From positions 124,001 to 188,000 of the forward strand of contig NW_020825348.1 of assembly GCF_003286085.1 (NCBI RefSeq): a stretch of 64,000 nucleotides of DNA, written 5' to 3'. Every line of letters starts with the position of its first letter. Position 1 is the first letter of the stretch. The stretch is from Drosophila persimilis. Taxonomy: Eukaryota; Arthropoda; Insecta; Diptera; Drosophilidae. The position numbers and the translations under genes are program-made. A model generated the notes under the pieces. The model worked only from the letters and a program-made list of their open reading frames with translations. It was not told the origin of the DNA and ran no database searches. Positions 1 to 11,915 of this stretch are shown here, piece after piece.

Positions 1-1008
1 ACTTCAGGTGTGCCACAGGGAAGTCATCTGGGCCCGCTTCTGTTTATTTTATTTGTGAATGCCCTTCCTCAAGTTATAACATACTCTACTACACTAATGT
101 ATGCTGATAGTGTTAATAATGCTGTCTTACTCTGATTGGTATTTGCACACACGACTTCAACTTGATCTAAGTGAACTACTATTGTGGTGTTCAACTAATC
201 TTCTTTTTCTGAACCTTTCCAAATGCAAACTTATGACATTTTACCGTCGTGCTCCTCATTTTGTCCCATATGTTCTAGGAAATCATGTCCTTGAGCGAAT
301 TTCCAGTTCAAATGACCTCGGAGTCCTTTTTGATCATAAGATGTGTTTTAACACCCATATAGCTGCAACTGTAAATAAAGCTAATGGTGTTTTAGCGTTC
401 ATCAAGCGTTGGTCCAAGGAGTTTGACGACCCGTACGTTACGAAACAACTGTACATCTCGTTAGTACGTCCTATATTGGAGTATTGTTCTTGTGTGTGGA
501 GCCCGCAGTATAAAGAGCAGCAGGCTGTTATTGAATCCGTGCAAAAGCAATTTTTAATTTTTGCCCTTCGGAACTTTAACTGGGACTCGGGTAGAATCTT
601 GCCACCCTACCGGTCTAGGCTATATCTTATTGACCTGCCGTCGTTGCACCATCGCAGAATATGCAATGGCGTAATGTTCGTGCACAAGCTCCTTCTCGGG
701 ACTGTTGACTCCCAAACTCTCTTGGGTCAGATTGACTTGGCCGTTCCATCTAGACCTACCCGTACTTTTAGGCCTATCCGTCTACCCATATGTAGGTTTA
801 ATTATGCTGATCATGAACCTTTTAGGGTTTTATGCCATAATTATAACTCCCTCTGTCAAACCCTATCCCCTGAACTTTCTCTTAAACTAATTGCATGCAA
901 TATTTATAATCACTTAAATTTAGCTAACTTTTAACTTATCTTTTTCCGCCTTTAGTAACTAAGTACCATTATTAACAGATAATTTGTTAATAAATAAATA
1001 AAAAAAAT
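1..1008 (+). pseudogene. Non-LTR retrotransposon 3' end (RT C-terminal part), decayed
   Basis: The 3' end of a non-LTR (LINE) retrotransposon, cut by the window edge. Bases 1-60 encode the RT block SGVPQGSHLGPLLF, and a second stretch open to 934 carries the RT thumb and C-terminal region typical of jockey/CR1-like elements (LGVLFDHKM, LVRPILEYCSCVWSP). The catalytic YADD box reads YADS near 103-111, so this copy could not be active. A stop follows at 932-934, then about 50 bp of 3' UTR and a short A-rich tail of TAAA units ending near 1008, the usual 3' terminus of such elements. Clade assignment is tentative. Confidence 0.75.
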
Positions 1009-2280
1009 TACAAGGACTGACAAAACCTGTAACTAAGTTTGACCTTCAAGACAAATGAATAAACATTTTTGAATATCTTCGAGAAAAACTGATTTCATCC
1101 CCAGTTTTATCTCTGTATAATCCAAATAGAGAAACAGAATTGCATTGTGATGCAAGTAGTAAAGGCCTCATGAAAGTGATAACAAAGACCGAATAGTTCC
1201 GAGATTGAGTGTGACGACATTAATCTTCAACTTCAGATAACACAAAACAGGGACAACCATATAGGAAAAAAAAAACAATTGGAGCATGGACCTGTTAAGA
1301 AACTTTCATTGAGCGATGGAATGGTTTATAAAATAGGTGAGAGCGACGTTTAGTTGTTTTATGTCCCAGATGAAATAGAAACGCAAATAATCAGAAAAGT
1401 TCACGAAAACTTATGTCATTTAGGAACTGAGAAATATATGAAAGAAATCTAAAGACATTGTTAGTTCCCAAATATGAGATCTAAAATCGATTCGTTTATA
1501 GGAAATTGTTTAATTTGTATGATGTTTTCAGTCCCACACATGCGAATAATCGAACCCTTCACAATATTCCTAAGCGACCAATCCCATTCGACACATTACA
1601 CGTAGACCATTTTGGACCACTTTCCGCTATTATATCAAAGAAGAAGCATGTATTCGTTTTCATTGACGCTTTTACAAAATTTGTAAGATTGTTTTCTGTA
1701 AATACGACAAGCACTAAAGAAGTCAACACATTTTTTTCAAAGTTTTTTTTAATTTTATAGTCGTTCACGTAGAATTTTTTAGCGATATAGAAACGGGTTT
1801 TACATCATTAGAATTTAGTAAATTTTTGTTAGAAAATAATATAGAACACGTGAAAGTGGCAACTGCTTCACCCCAAGCGAATGGTCAGGTAGAACGGGTT
1901 AACAGAACTATGAAATCTATGTTCGCCAAAACAACTGAGCCAATAAATCACGAAGATTCGAGCAAACTTTTAATAAATGCTGAATGACAACTCAGTCCAT
2001 TCGAACACGAAGGAATTGCCATCAGTTTTGTTATTCGGAGTCCAACAGAGGGGTTGTAATATTGACGTGCTAACAGAAAATTTAGATGATAAAGAAGACC
2101 GAACTCAAAGCGATTTAGAATCAGTACGTTAGAAATCATCGGATAAAATCGAGCATTGTCAGTAGAAGAGTGAAAAGTATTTTGAAAGGAATCACAAAAA
2201 TCATATTGAGTTCTTGGAAGGCGATTTCGTTGTAATTTCGTTTCGTCCCTTTGTAGAATGTTCAAACAAAAACATATTAT
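1009..2280 (+). pseudogene. Ty3/gypsy pol remnant: RNase H and integrase, decayed
   Basis: Remains of a Ty3/gypsy pol gene (mdg3-like by feel) with many stops and frame changes. From left to right one can read the RNase H start (ELHCDASSKGL, about 1138-1170), an integrase zinc-finger stretch (about 1400-1520), the integrase core (HVDHFGPL near 1590, then FVFIDAFTKFVRLF), the second-half motif ATASPQANGQVERVNR near 1860-1905, and a C-terminal piece (GDFVVISFRP near 2220). Only 1506-1760 is open for any length. It is the DNA into which element D seems to have inserted. It is not the same copy as element E, although the type is similar. Confidence 0.7.
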
Positions 2281-2649
2281 TGTACACATGTACACTCATG
2301 TACCCAAAAAACTGATCTCTAAAGAAATCACATACAGTAGATAAGTAATGACAGTTCGGGTGCAAACAAAGATCTGTAACCTATTAAAATATACTACAAC
2401 AAAACACAAGTGGAGAACACACTTAACCAATGCAGTCCTAAAATAACACTAATGTAATCATGCACTCAAATAGACACCCGCAGTAAAATGTATCCTTTGC
2501 GTAGGTCTAAAGACAATTATAGAATACAAAACTGTACCTCCTACCTCATTTTCAAATCAAATATAAGGCTCTGAATTTAAGAATAAACTTTAGTTTGAAT
2601 TTACAACTCAACTCGCAAATGTCTAGACTTTTCTTTTTAGGTCTCAACA
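2281..2649 (+). mobile_element. Probable 5' LTR of element D (BEL/Pao)
   Basis: The recognisable gypsy integrase reading ends just before 2281, where TGTACACATG begins. The stretch ends CTCAACA at 2649, so it has TGT...ACA termini. A TGG-starting stretch follows at 2653, the expected place and start of a primer binding site; I could not assign it to a tRNA. Length would be 369 bp. The matching 3' LTR of D is not in the window because D is cut off near 60935, so the boundaries rest on termini and context alone. Confidence 0.45.
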
Positions 2650-3278
2650 TTTTGGTCCCTCAAAACTCATTGTTGTTTCCCCCCTGTGGTAAGAGCACGG
2701 AGTTAAACCAGCTCCTTTGAGACTGAACAAGTGTCTACTTCACTGAGAGCTAAAAGTAGCAAAATAAAATTCTAATTTCTTTCCTATAGGAAGGAGCAGA
2801 GTATAAAATACATTAAGGAAAGGTAAGTTTCAATTAATAATTTGGAAAAATACGAGCTAAAGAGGCTGTATTTTTAATAGATAACTGGGTATATCTATTG
2901 TGATCGGAGAATAAAATAGAATAAAAATAAAAATTAATGAAACGGAAGTTTCAATAAATAATTTGGAAAAACACGAGCTGGACAGGCAGTATTTTTAATA
3001 GATAACTACATATGTATATCTATTGTTAATATGCACACTGTGCCAGCGACAATACCAGCAGCAGCGACAGAAACTTCAGCGGCAGAGGTAACAACAACAG
3101 CAGAAGCAGACATTATCGGAACAAATAATTAAGCAATTAGAGGCTTAGAAAGTTAACTTAAATTATTCATTAAAGAAGATTTTACTTTGTAAGAGAAAGT
3201 ATCAAAGGAAACAATACGGACAAATTTATTGTAAAGATTCATGGTCAGACTAGTTCGAAGGACAGAGAGGAAGACGCA
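2650..3278 (+). other. 5' leader of element D, copy 1, with two tandem repeats
   Basis: Noncoding leader between the probable LTR and the gag remnant. It holds a tandem pair of about 120-bp units (about 2824-2944 and 2945-3035), each beginning AAGTTTCAAT and containing TTTTTAATAGATAACT followed by TATATCTATTG. A CAG/CAA-rich run follows at 3049-3110. Similar low-complexity leaders occur in roo-type elements, but that link is an inference. From 2815 on, this leader is present again at 10113-10575. Confidence 0.55.
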
Positions 3279-4243
3279 GTGGAAAGTATTGCCTGGAACA
3301 AAGTTACCTCTATGAAGAGGTTTGATTCGGCTAAATTACGAGAGTGTAGAATGAGAAAGGGAAAAATTGAAATCCTCAGTAAAAAACTGAGCTCAAAATT
3401 GGGGATTTTTATTATAGTTATGAAACAAACGACAGCTTCGACGACCAGATCGGCAATTTGGAATTTGATATTCCAAGCATGTTGAGCAACCTAGAAGTTA
3501 GGATGCTAACCGTAGCTGAGGGAAACAGCATGTATACTAAAGGGGCAACGATAAAAAAGAAGATATCGATTTGCCTGATCTTCCGAAAGTGGAAGTACCG
3601 ATATTCTCGGGCGAAGAAAAAAAATGGGACGGCTTTTCACAAATGATTTGTGAATTAAATCATAACAGAGATAGTCTAAGTACATCTCTAAAATTCAATT
3701 ATTTGAAAATCGTGATAAAGGGTGAGGCACGGAGTATAATTATAATTATAATTTATTTATAATATAATTTTAGAATTATAATGCCGCTTGGCAATTGCTG
3801 ACCAAGCGGTATGAAAATAAACGAAAAATATTTTCGGATCAGCTGAATCGTTTACTAGACTTACCAATGCTAGATCACGATTCAGCGAAACATATTCAAT
3901 TGTTTTCTGATTCTATAAATGAGTCAATACATTTAATCAAATAAGAGTCACAATTATGAGAAGAAGTTGATGTGATTTTCGCGCACATAGTGTTGAAAAA
4001 GTTCAACAAAGATACCTTACAATTGTATGAAAGTGGAAGTGGAATTGTAAAGAGTGGAAACCGTTAAAAAAAGGAGTGCAATATGGTAAAATAAAAGAAA
4101 ATGTAAAATGGCAGGACATACCATAATTCACGTCTATAAGCTTTAGGGAATGAGTCCGATAGATAGAGGCCAGTTTATTAAAAAACAGAGCCTTTGCACA
4201 AAATGAAATTGTATGTGGGATTTGTAAAAAAACTCATCACACG
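3279..4243 (+). pseudogene. Element D gag remnant, copy 1
   Basis: Broken Gag of a BEL/Pao element. Pieces in different frames can be read: 3279-3485, 3458-3646 and 3571-3762. The last carries PKVEVPIFSGEEKKWDGF, the conserved start of the DUF1759-type Gag domain of BEL/Pao. Stops and frame changes interrupt it after 3762. The zinc-knuckle region near 4100 has lost 11 bp compared with the second copy (after 11409), removing the first cysteines. No intact protein is possible. Confidence 0.7.
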
Positions 4244-4597
4244 ATGCTAAATATTCCCTACGAAAAGAGGGAAAATGTTAAAACTTGCTTGACAAAAGAA
4301 CAAGCATTCTTAGCCACAGCACTTATAAAAGTAAGGTCAAGGAATGGTGGCTATCAAAACCTTAGAGCTCTCATTGATTGTGGGTCGCAATGTACCATAA
4401 TTTCAGAAGAAGCTGCGCAAATATTAAACTTAGTACGAAAAAGAGCGAACACCGAGGTAAGTGGAGTGTCATCTATACACTCTTGCACTTCAAAGTACAA
4501 AGTTACTTTATCGGTAAAAACTCGTGATTATAATAAAGGTCCTCTAGATATTGAAGCAATTATTCTTCCGAAACTGATGAAAGTCTTTCAATATTGA
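4244..4597 (+). pseudogene. Element D protease domain, copy 1
   Basis: An open stretch of 117 codons covering the aspartic protease of a BEL/Pao polyprotein. The active-site block reads LRALIDCGSQCTIIS; BEL/Pao proteases normally have D-S-G or D-T-G here (element C has LLDSGSQ), so the Cys is unusual and occurs in both duplicated copies. The frame ends at 4597 and pol continues in other frames. It is a fragment of a polyprotein, not a stand-alone gene. Confidence 0.7.
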
Positions 4598-5542
4598 CAA
4601 ATCTAAGTGGCAAGATTATGTGTTGGCTGATCCTAACTTTAACAAACCAAGTAGGGTAGATGTAATAATTGGGATAGATTTGTATACCCATATTTTAAAA
4701 GACGGAGTAGTAAAAATATCGGATGGATATATCCGGTTGCACCAAATCCAAAGGTGATAAATATATTGTGGCGACAACAATTGAAGAACGGTTCTGGGAA
4801 TTGGAAAGTGAAAAGAATGACGTAGAAGAAGGTGTGTGCGAGGAGCTTTCTTGGAAACAACTAGAAGAGATGAGAATGGCAGGTATGTGGTTAAAATATC
4901 ATTTAAAAAAGAAAAGGATCTAGGAGATTCAAAACCCCAAGCTATAGCGCGATTTTACAGTTTAGAAACAAAGCTCATCAATAATAAAACATTAAAAATA
5001 AAATTATGTAAAGTTCATGCATGAATATAAAAACATAGGACATATGGTAGAGTCCAAAGAAGATGGGAAATATTATTTGCCCCATCAAGGAGTCATAAGA
5101 GATTCCAGCCTTACGACAAAGCTGAGAGTGGTTTTCGATGCCTCAACAAAAACCACAAACAATAAAATTTTAAATGACACAACAGGTTGGACCAAGAGTC
5201 CAAAAAGATATCTTCGATATTATGGTGAAATAGCAATTGGCCATTTATAATATCTGCTGACATTGAACAAATTTACCGGCAAATTAATGTTGATAAAGAC
5301 GATCAACAATATTTGCATATAATTTGGAGGGATAATCCAAACGAAAAGGTTAAAGATTGTAAACTTACAACCGTTACGTACGGTACAGCTTCAACACCTT
5401 ACTTAGCAACCAGGGTGCTTGTTGCAATAGCAGATAATTGCAAAAATCAAGCAATTAGGGAAATCATAAAGAATGATTTTTATATGGACGACCTGATGAC
5501 AGGTGCCGACACGATACTGGATGCTAAAAAAACATGTAAAGG
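4598..5542 (+). pseudogene. Element D reverse transcriptase, N-terminal part, copy 1
   Basis: Reverse transcriptase of BEL/Pao type in several frames: 4723-4923 (FWELES, the linker before RT), 5017-5250 (TTKLRVVFDAS, a hallmark of Pao-type RT) and 5313-5542 (TVTYGTASTPYLA and the catalytic box NDFYMDDLMTG). The YMDD box is intact but the frame is broken upstream. At 5542 the gene is cut by the A LTR; the sequence AAGG just before the LTR is the TSD. In the second copy the same gene resumes after A at 49260. Confidence 0.75.
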
Positions 5543-5650
5543 TGTGACGCCCAGCGCCAGGAAGACCAAGCGCCGGCGCCACAAACACCACAACAATAAC
5601 ACTAGAAACACCAAGACAAGCCATGAAGACTATAAAATAAGTATTAGTAG
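5543..5650 (+). mobile_element. Element A 5' LTR, first 108 bp, duplicated copy
   Basis: The sequence from TGTGACGCCC to ATTAGTAG matches the start of the A LTR at 48203 and is identical in kind to 12861-12968. It is cut by the C terminus (TGTTAAGC) at 5651. The short piece exists here only because the tandem duplication copied the A/C boundary. Confidence 0.9.
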
Positions 5651-6123
5651 TGTTAAGCTATTAAGCGTTTTTAATAACTGTTGCAATTTGAAGTTAATGA
5701 AAGTCGAGAGGCTGTTTATAATTCACAATTTATTTGCATATGTAAACCAACTTATCGCGTATGTACATATGGCAATGATTGGGCGAACGATTGATGCGAG
5801 GATGTTAATCTAATAGCTGCGACGATTAGCTCAAGACTGCCCATGCAAGGGCTGACGGGCCAAATTGCCGGGCCCTATGCAGCAAGCTTAGACGCGAGCG
5901 AGAGCGTATGATAGCCCGAGAGCGTTAGAGCTGCTCGGGGACGCTGTTAGGCCGAGTCCGAGAGATTGCGACATAAGGAGACGAAAGAATTCCGCTGCAT
6001 GCGCATATGCGGTAGCAAATGATCTTTGCAGTGGGGGCATTGGAAACGACAACACCAAAATGCATTTCCTTTGGACCGCACCAATGGCAATAATTTAAAA
6101 TATTTAAGCTGCTTGACCCGACA
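5651..6123 (-). mobile_element. Element C 3' LTR, duplicated copy, full length
   Basis: A 473-bp LTR, read on the - strand from TGTCGGGTCAAG (6123) to CTTAACA (5651). It has the same length as the LTRs at 18727-19199 and 62433-62905. The corresponding LTR of unit 2 (12969-13309) has lost 132 bp, so that loss came after the duplication. A polypurine tract, read on the - strand as GGGGGGAGTA, lies just inside at 6124-6133. Confidence 0.88.
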
Positions 6124-6890
6124 TACTCCCCCCGTTGGAAGCCTGACGGCGCGCTTGGTGATTCCAGATGACGTCTTCAGCACAGCAACTCGGGCAACGC
6201 CATCTCGTCCAGGCAAAAGCTCGACCACTCTCGCCAGTGGCCACTTCATGGGAGGAAGATTCTCATCCTTGACAAGAACCAAATCTGCGACTGCTAAACA
6301 GTGACGTTATGTACTCCTCCTTCCACCGGGACCAAAAGAGCTGCTGCAGGTACGAAACGCGCTGCCAGCCGTCCAGGCGATCGAAGTTTAGCTGCGTGAC
6401 GTCAGGCTCAGCGAACGAAGCAGGAGGGCCACCATTCAAGACAACAGCGTCCGCAGCTCGTCAAATCCAAGAACCGAGTTGCCTATCGCACGGTAGAAGT
6501 GGTACTTGGCCGTCTTCACTGCAGCCTTCACTCCAGCAGCGCCTTCTGATGGTCATCGCTAAGGACCAGGCGCTTTAATTCCATCAGCTCATTCTTAGCG
6601 CCGACAAAATTGGTTGCGTTGTCTGACCAAATTTGCCGCGGCTTCCGCCTGGTACATATGAAGCGCTTTAGTCCATGTAGAAACGCTATCCACAGTTCTT
6701 TATAAGCTCCAGATGAACAGCTTTGGTAGCGAAACAAATGAAGACGCAGACGTAGCACTTGATTGGAGCCTTGTTGCGTGCCTCCGGTTTGTAGAAAAAC
6801 GGCCCACAGAAGTCCACGCCTGTGATCTCAAAGGCATGAGAACCATCGAGCCGCTCCTTTGGAAGATCCGCCATAATATGCTCCAATACC
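6124..6890 (-). pseudogene. Element C integrase end and C-terminal domain, duplicated copy
   Basis: The 3' part of the C pol gene. A piece at 5947-6282 contains MVLVKDENLPPMKWPLARV, the conserved C-terminal (DUF5641-type) block of BEL/Pao integrase. A second at 6528-6758 holds IWSDNATNFVGA with the second catalytic Asp of integrase. Between them the reading is broken by deletions that removed the segment around the catalytic Glu. The same internal lesions are present at 13520-13760, so they predate the duplication. This copy additionally lacks 43 bp near 6147. Confidence 0.75.
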
Positions 6891-9800
6891 CTATGCTTCA
6901 GTCGAAAGCATCTTACGCACTTGTTTACTGCCTTGTTTACCGTCTTCCTCCCCCCAATAGGCCCCCAAAGCTCGAGGACCAGCGTGCAGATTCCGCTCAT
7001 GAAAATGGGAGATTATTGCAAGAGTCAGTGGATGGCTGCTGGGCAAGATGATGGGATGACGGCCATCAAAATCCAACGAAGAGTTTTTCAGTCGACCATC
7101 TACCCTGAGAAGTCCAAACTGATCCATGAATGGCGATAACGATGCGATTGAGCTGGATGAGGAGACTGCTCCCCTTGCCCGCAGTGACTTCATGTCCTCC
7201 CATAGCTGAGTACGCTGGACTAGTCGTAGCAATACCTGGGTTCCATGTTCAATGTCTGAGACAGTGAGTCCGGGGCGCCGAATTCGGTTGCAAAACTTGT
7301 GAATGTATCCGAAAACGCGTTGCAAAGAAGCAAATGAATTCGCATACTTGGAATCAGCAATAATGTCCATGTAGGTCGATTTGACCAGAAGAGCCTTCCG
7401 ACGAAGTTCAAGGGCTGGCTTATCAGGTAGCACAGTGGGTGGCCAGTCATCTGAGGAGCCGCAAAGAAATGGAGGACCATGAGCCCAAAGAGGTGACTCA
7501 TTCAGCTCTGTCGGATGAGCCCCTCGAGACAGAATGTCGGCTGGGTTTAAAGCTGTGGAAACATAGCGCCATTCCATTTTTTCGGTCATTTCCTGAATCG
7601 TTGACACTCTATTTGCAACAAAAATATTAAATCTTGACGGCTCGTCCCGAATCCAAGAGAGCGCAAAGGCAGAATCACACCAACAGTAACACCTTCCCTT
7701 GAATACATTCATTCCAGCTATCTCAGATATGAGCCTAGCCAGCAACTCCGCTCCACAAAGCTCCAACTTTGGTACTGTAAGTGTCTTCAAAGGAGCCACA
7801 CGAGATTTGGCACAAAGTAAGTGACTGCTGAAATGCTGACCCTTGGACACGACATAAATGCATGCACCATAAGCCTCGATGCTGGCATCGCAAAATCCGT
7901 GAATTTCCAGCGTAGAGTCTGGAAGGAGCACAAGCCGAGGAAATTCAAGTCGACGAATCTGACCAAAACTGGTGCATATTTCCTGCCACTCGGTGTTCAG
8001 TGCGACTGGAAGGCTTTCATCCCAGGACAACTTCTCTTGGCACAAACGCTGGAGAAAGATTTTGGATTTAGTAATTACGGGACCAGCTAGCCCGAGAGGA
8101 TCGTAGAATCGCGCTATGGATGACAAAACAGAGCGCCTGCAGGAATTCAAAGAAGATTGAAGGGCCGAGAACGAAAATAATAGTAGATCAGAAACCGGAT
8201 CCCACGCAAGTCCTAAAGTTTTAGTCACATGGCTGCCATCGTCGAACTTCAAAAATGTTTCCTTGTCCTCTTCCGGAACTTCATCCAGCACAGCAGGGAC
8301 GTTCGAACACCATTTCCTCAATCTGAACTGACCTCTAGACAAAATTCCAGTATTTTGCTCCCGAATCCGGATAGCCTCCTCCTGCGAGCTGGCTCCAGAT
8401 ATCAAGTCATCCACGTAGAAGTCACGGCGAAGGATTTCAGCTCCAACTGGAAACGCCATCTGCTCGTCTATTGCCAACTGATGCATCGCTCGCACAGTTA
8501 GATAGGAGGCAGGCTTCGTCCCATAAGTAACGGTGTCCAATTGAAACACACGCAAGTCTTCTTCCCTTGAGTTTCTCCACAGAATACACTGCAAGTTGCT
8601 ATCCTCGGTCGAGACTCTTACACAACGATACATCTTACGAGCAAGAATATGAAACAGTTTGGGTTGGATTACGGGACCAGCCATTAAAACGTCGTCCATC
8701 AAAAACGACGCGAAGCTTGGTCGTAGAACTATCTTCCTTCATGACGCAATGGTGAGGCAAAAAATATCGGCAGTTGCTGATTGACTGGGTAGGAACCTGA
8801 GACATATGGCCTAAATCAAGGTACTCCTTTATAAATGCTGCATACTGAGATTTAACATCAGGGCGACGATCTAACTTTCTCTCAAGGGTCAGGAATCTAC
8901 GAAGCGCTTGATTGTAAGATTCTCCAAGGAGATCCAAATTATATTTTGCTGGCAACCGAACACAATAATCGCCTTTATGTAGTCGACGGAAATGCTGCAC
9001 AAAGTGTGCTTCACAATCTAGCTCTTCTTTGGTAGACTTTATTATTGGTTCGATGCAATTTTCTACCTCCCAAAACCTCCGAAGAAGCACCTCAAGCCGA
9101 TCCTCTGGACTATTATCCTCAGCAGCTACGGCCCGAGCGCGAGAGACCATCAACGAGGAACCTTTTAAACGCGAACAACTTCCAGACACGACCCATCCCA
9201 AGCGCGTTTTCTGAATTGAAGGCAATCCTGGCAGTAGCTTGACCTGACCAACACACAGGAGCTCGAAAAACAGACTTGCGCCAATTAGCAGATGGACGCG
9301 CTGCGGCTTATAAAACTCCTGATCAGCTAGTGGTATGTTAGATGGAATGTTCCAGTTTTGAGTGTCAATTCCAAAGCTTGGCTGTCGATCGGTTATGCTA
9401 GAGGCTACAATGGCAGTGATGAGAGTTGAGTAATCCGATGAGCGAGAGTGCAGGCTAACGTTGACCGAAAATCCATCCGTGACGAAGCTAGAGTCGCCTA
9501 TTCCCGAGACTGCAGTCGATGATTTCATTTTTCGAAGCTGAAGCTGATTCGCGAAACGAGAAGTTATTAGATGCAACTGGGAGCCGGAATCCAGCAACGC
9601 TCGGCAGGGAACTAAAACTCCGGAACGATTTTTGGCTAAGACCGTGGCCGTGGCAAGTAGAACAACACCATTACTGAGATCTTGGGCAATAAGGGCAGAC
9701 GAGGTAGCCGCTGAAGTAGAGGGCTCAGTGGTATGCTCAGACGGCGTAGACTCAGACAGCGCAGACTGAGATGGAGTATACGGCGCTGATTTCCCTTGGA

Positions 9801-10112
9801 CTGCGGTATCTTCAGGGCTACCAAAATGAAGGAGGGTATGGTGTCTACCCCCGCAGGTACGACAGTTGCTCGAGGTGCACTGAAGTAATCGATGCCCTGT
9901 TCTGAGACAATTTATACATAACGAGAGCCGCTTGGCTTCTTTATGTCGATTTGTGGGGGACAGCGCTTTAAACTTCTGACAGTGTTGGACCTCGTGAACA
10001 CCATCGTTGCACAGCGCGCAGCGTGCTACGGTTTGGTTCGTTGTAACCAATGTGGACCTAGAATTATGCTTTCTACTTCTGCCCACCTGATTGCTCAACG
10101 CATAGCTTGCCA
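6891..10112 (-). pseudogene. Element C gag-pol, duplicated and truncated copy
   Basis: Most of the C polyprotein, in two open stretches: 8635-10112 (zinc knuckles, protease LLDSGSQ, start of RT) and 6891-8702 (RT with FYVDDLISG, RNase H, integrase zinc-finger start). A 32-bp deletion near 8697 breaks the RT between TTKLRVVFDG and the next conserved block. A 23-bp deletion near 6960 changes frame in the integrase zinc finger. The N-terminal Gag is missing because the duplication ends at 10112, where the second D leader begins. It cannot make a full polyprotein. Confidence 0.85.
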
Positions 10113-10575
10113 AGGAAACGTAAGTTTCAATTAATAATTTGGAAAAATACGAGCTAAAGAGGCTGTATTTTTAATAGATAACTGGGTATATCTATTGTGA
10201 TCGGAGAATAAAATAGAATAAAAATAAAAATTAATGAAACGGAAGTTTCAATAAATAATTTGGAAAAACACGAGCTGGACAGGCAGTATTTTTAATAGAT
10301 AACTACATATGTATATCTATTGTTAATATGCACACTGTGCCAGCGACAATACCAGCAGCAGCGACAGAAACTTCAGCGGCAGAGGTAACAACAACAGCAG
10401 AAGCAGACATTATCGGAACAAATAATTAAGCAATTAGAGGCTTAGAAAGTTAACTTAAATTATTCATTAAAGAAGATTTTACTTTGTAAGAGAAAGTATC
10501 AAAGGAAACAATACGGACAAATTTATTGTAAAGATTCATGGTCAGACTAGTTCGAAGGACAGAGAGGAAGACGCA
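10113..10575 (+). other. 5' leader of element D, copy 2
   Basis: Leader of D as in 2815-3278, with the same pair of about 120-bp tandem units and the CAG/CAA-rich run near 10347-10407. No LTR precedes it because the duplication breakpoint lies inside the leader; C sequence abuts directly. Confidence 0.7.
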
Positions 10576-11561
10576 GTGGAAAGTATTGCCTGGAACAAAG
10601 TTACCTCTATGAAGAGGTTTGATTCGGCTAAATTACGAGAGTGTAGAATGAGAAAGGGAAAAATTGAAATCCTCAGTAAAAAACTGAGCTCAAAATTGGG
10701 GATTTTTATTATAGTTATGAAACAAACGACAGCTTCGACGACCAGATCGGCAATTTGGAATTTGATATTCCAAGCATGTTGAGCAACCTAGAAGTTAGGA
10801 TGCTAACCGTAGCTGAGGGAAACAGCATGGATACTAAAGGGGCAACGATAAAAAAGAAGATATCGATTTGCCTGATCTTCCGAAAGTGGAAGTACCGATA
10901 TTCTCGGGCAAAGAAAAAAAATGGGACGGCTTTTCAAAAATAATTTGTGAATTAATTCATAACAGAGATAGTCTAAGTACATCTCTAAAATTCAATTATT
11001 TGAAAATCGCGATAAAGGGTGAGGCACGGAGTATAATTATAAATTTAATTATTTTATAATTTATTTATAATATAATTTTAGAATTATAATGCCGCTTGGC
11101 AATTGCTGACCAAGCGGTATGAAAATAAACGAAAAATATTTTCGGATCAGCTGAATCGTTTACTAGACTTACCAATGCTAGATCACGATTCAGCGAAACA
11201 TATTCAATTGTTTTCTGATTCTATAAATGAGTCAATACATTTAATCAAATTAGAGTCACAATTATGAGAAGAAGTTGATGTGATTTTCGCGCACATAGTG
11301 TTAAAAAAGTTCAACAAAGATACCTTACAATTGTATGAAAGTGGAAGTGGAATTGTAAAGAGTGGAAACCGTTAAAAAAAGGAGTGCAATATGGTAAAAT
11401 AAAAGAAAATTGTCCGCTATGTAAAATGGCAGGACATACCATAATTCACGTCTATAAGCTTTAGGGAATGAGTCCTATAGATAGAGGCCAGTTTATTAAA
11501 AAACAGAGCCTTTGCACAAAATGAAATTGTATGTGGGATTTGTAAAAAAACTCATCACACG
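10576..11561 (+). pseudogene. Element D gag remnant, copy 2
   Basis: Second copy of the broken BEL/Pao Gag. Pieces lie at 10576-10782, 10755-10943 and 10868-11059 (PKVEVPIFSGKEKKWDGF). Near 11410-11445 a zinc-knuckle-like stretch CPLCKMAGHTIIH can be read, which the first copy lost through an 11-bp deletion. Stops after 11059 and around 11462 make it nonfunctional. Confidence 0.7.
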
Positions 11562-11915
11562 ATGCTAAATATTCCCTACGAAAAGAGGGAAAATGTTAAA
11601 ACTTGCTTGACAAAAGAACAAGCATTCTTAGCCACAGCACTTATAAAAGTAAGGTCAAGGAATGGTGGCTATCAAAACCTTAGAGCTCTCATTGATTGTG
11701 GGTCGCAATGTACCATAATTTCAGAAGAAGCTGCGCAAATATTAAACTTAGTACGAAAAAGAGCGAACACCGAGATAAGTGGAGTGTCATCTATACACTC
11801 TTGCACTTCAAAGTACAAAGTTACTTTATCGGTAAAAACTCGTGATTATAATAAAGGTCCTCTAGATATTGAAGCAATTATTCTTCCGAAACTGATGAAA
11901 GTCTTTCAATATTGA
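11562..11915 (+). pseudogene. Element D protease domain, copy 2
   Basis: 117 open codons matching 4244-4597 with one visible amino-acid change (Glu-Val to Glu-Ile around codon 68). The active-site block again reads LIDCGSQ instead of the usual D-S/T-G. A polyprotein fragment only. Confidence 0.7.

Larger units (their letters stand above)
2815..10112 (+). repeat. Tandem duplication, unit 1 (about 7.3 kb)
   Basis: Unit 1 of a direct tandem duplication. It contains the D leader, gag, protease and RT, 108 bp of the A LTR, then most of C. It matches 10113-17396 almost base for base, with an offset of 7297 in gag, 7318 in RT and 7229-7284 in C as small indels accumulate. The junction at 10106-10120 reads GCCAAGGAAACGTAAG; the unit start at 2812-2824 reads TTAAGGAAAGGTAAG. 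The shared AAGGAAA suggests joining at microhomology. Unit 1 has private deletions of 43 bp (near 6147), 23 bp (near 6960) and 32 bp (near 8697) in C, and 11 bp in D gag. Confidence 0.9.

Noticed and set aside
3720..3785. Short inverted AT repeats as a possible CRISPR-like or hairpin array
   Set aside because: Simple AT-rich decay in the D gag remnant, different between the two units; no spacer structure.
5947..6282. Separate 111-codon gene
   Set aside because: It is the C-terminal block of C Pol plus LTR sequence joined by a 43-bp deletion.
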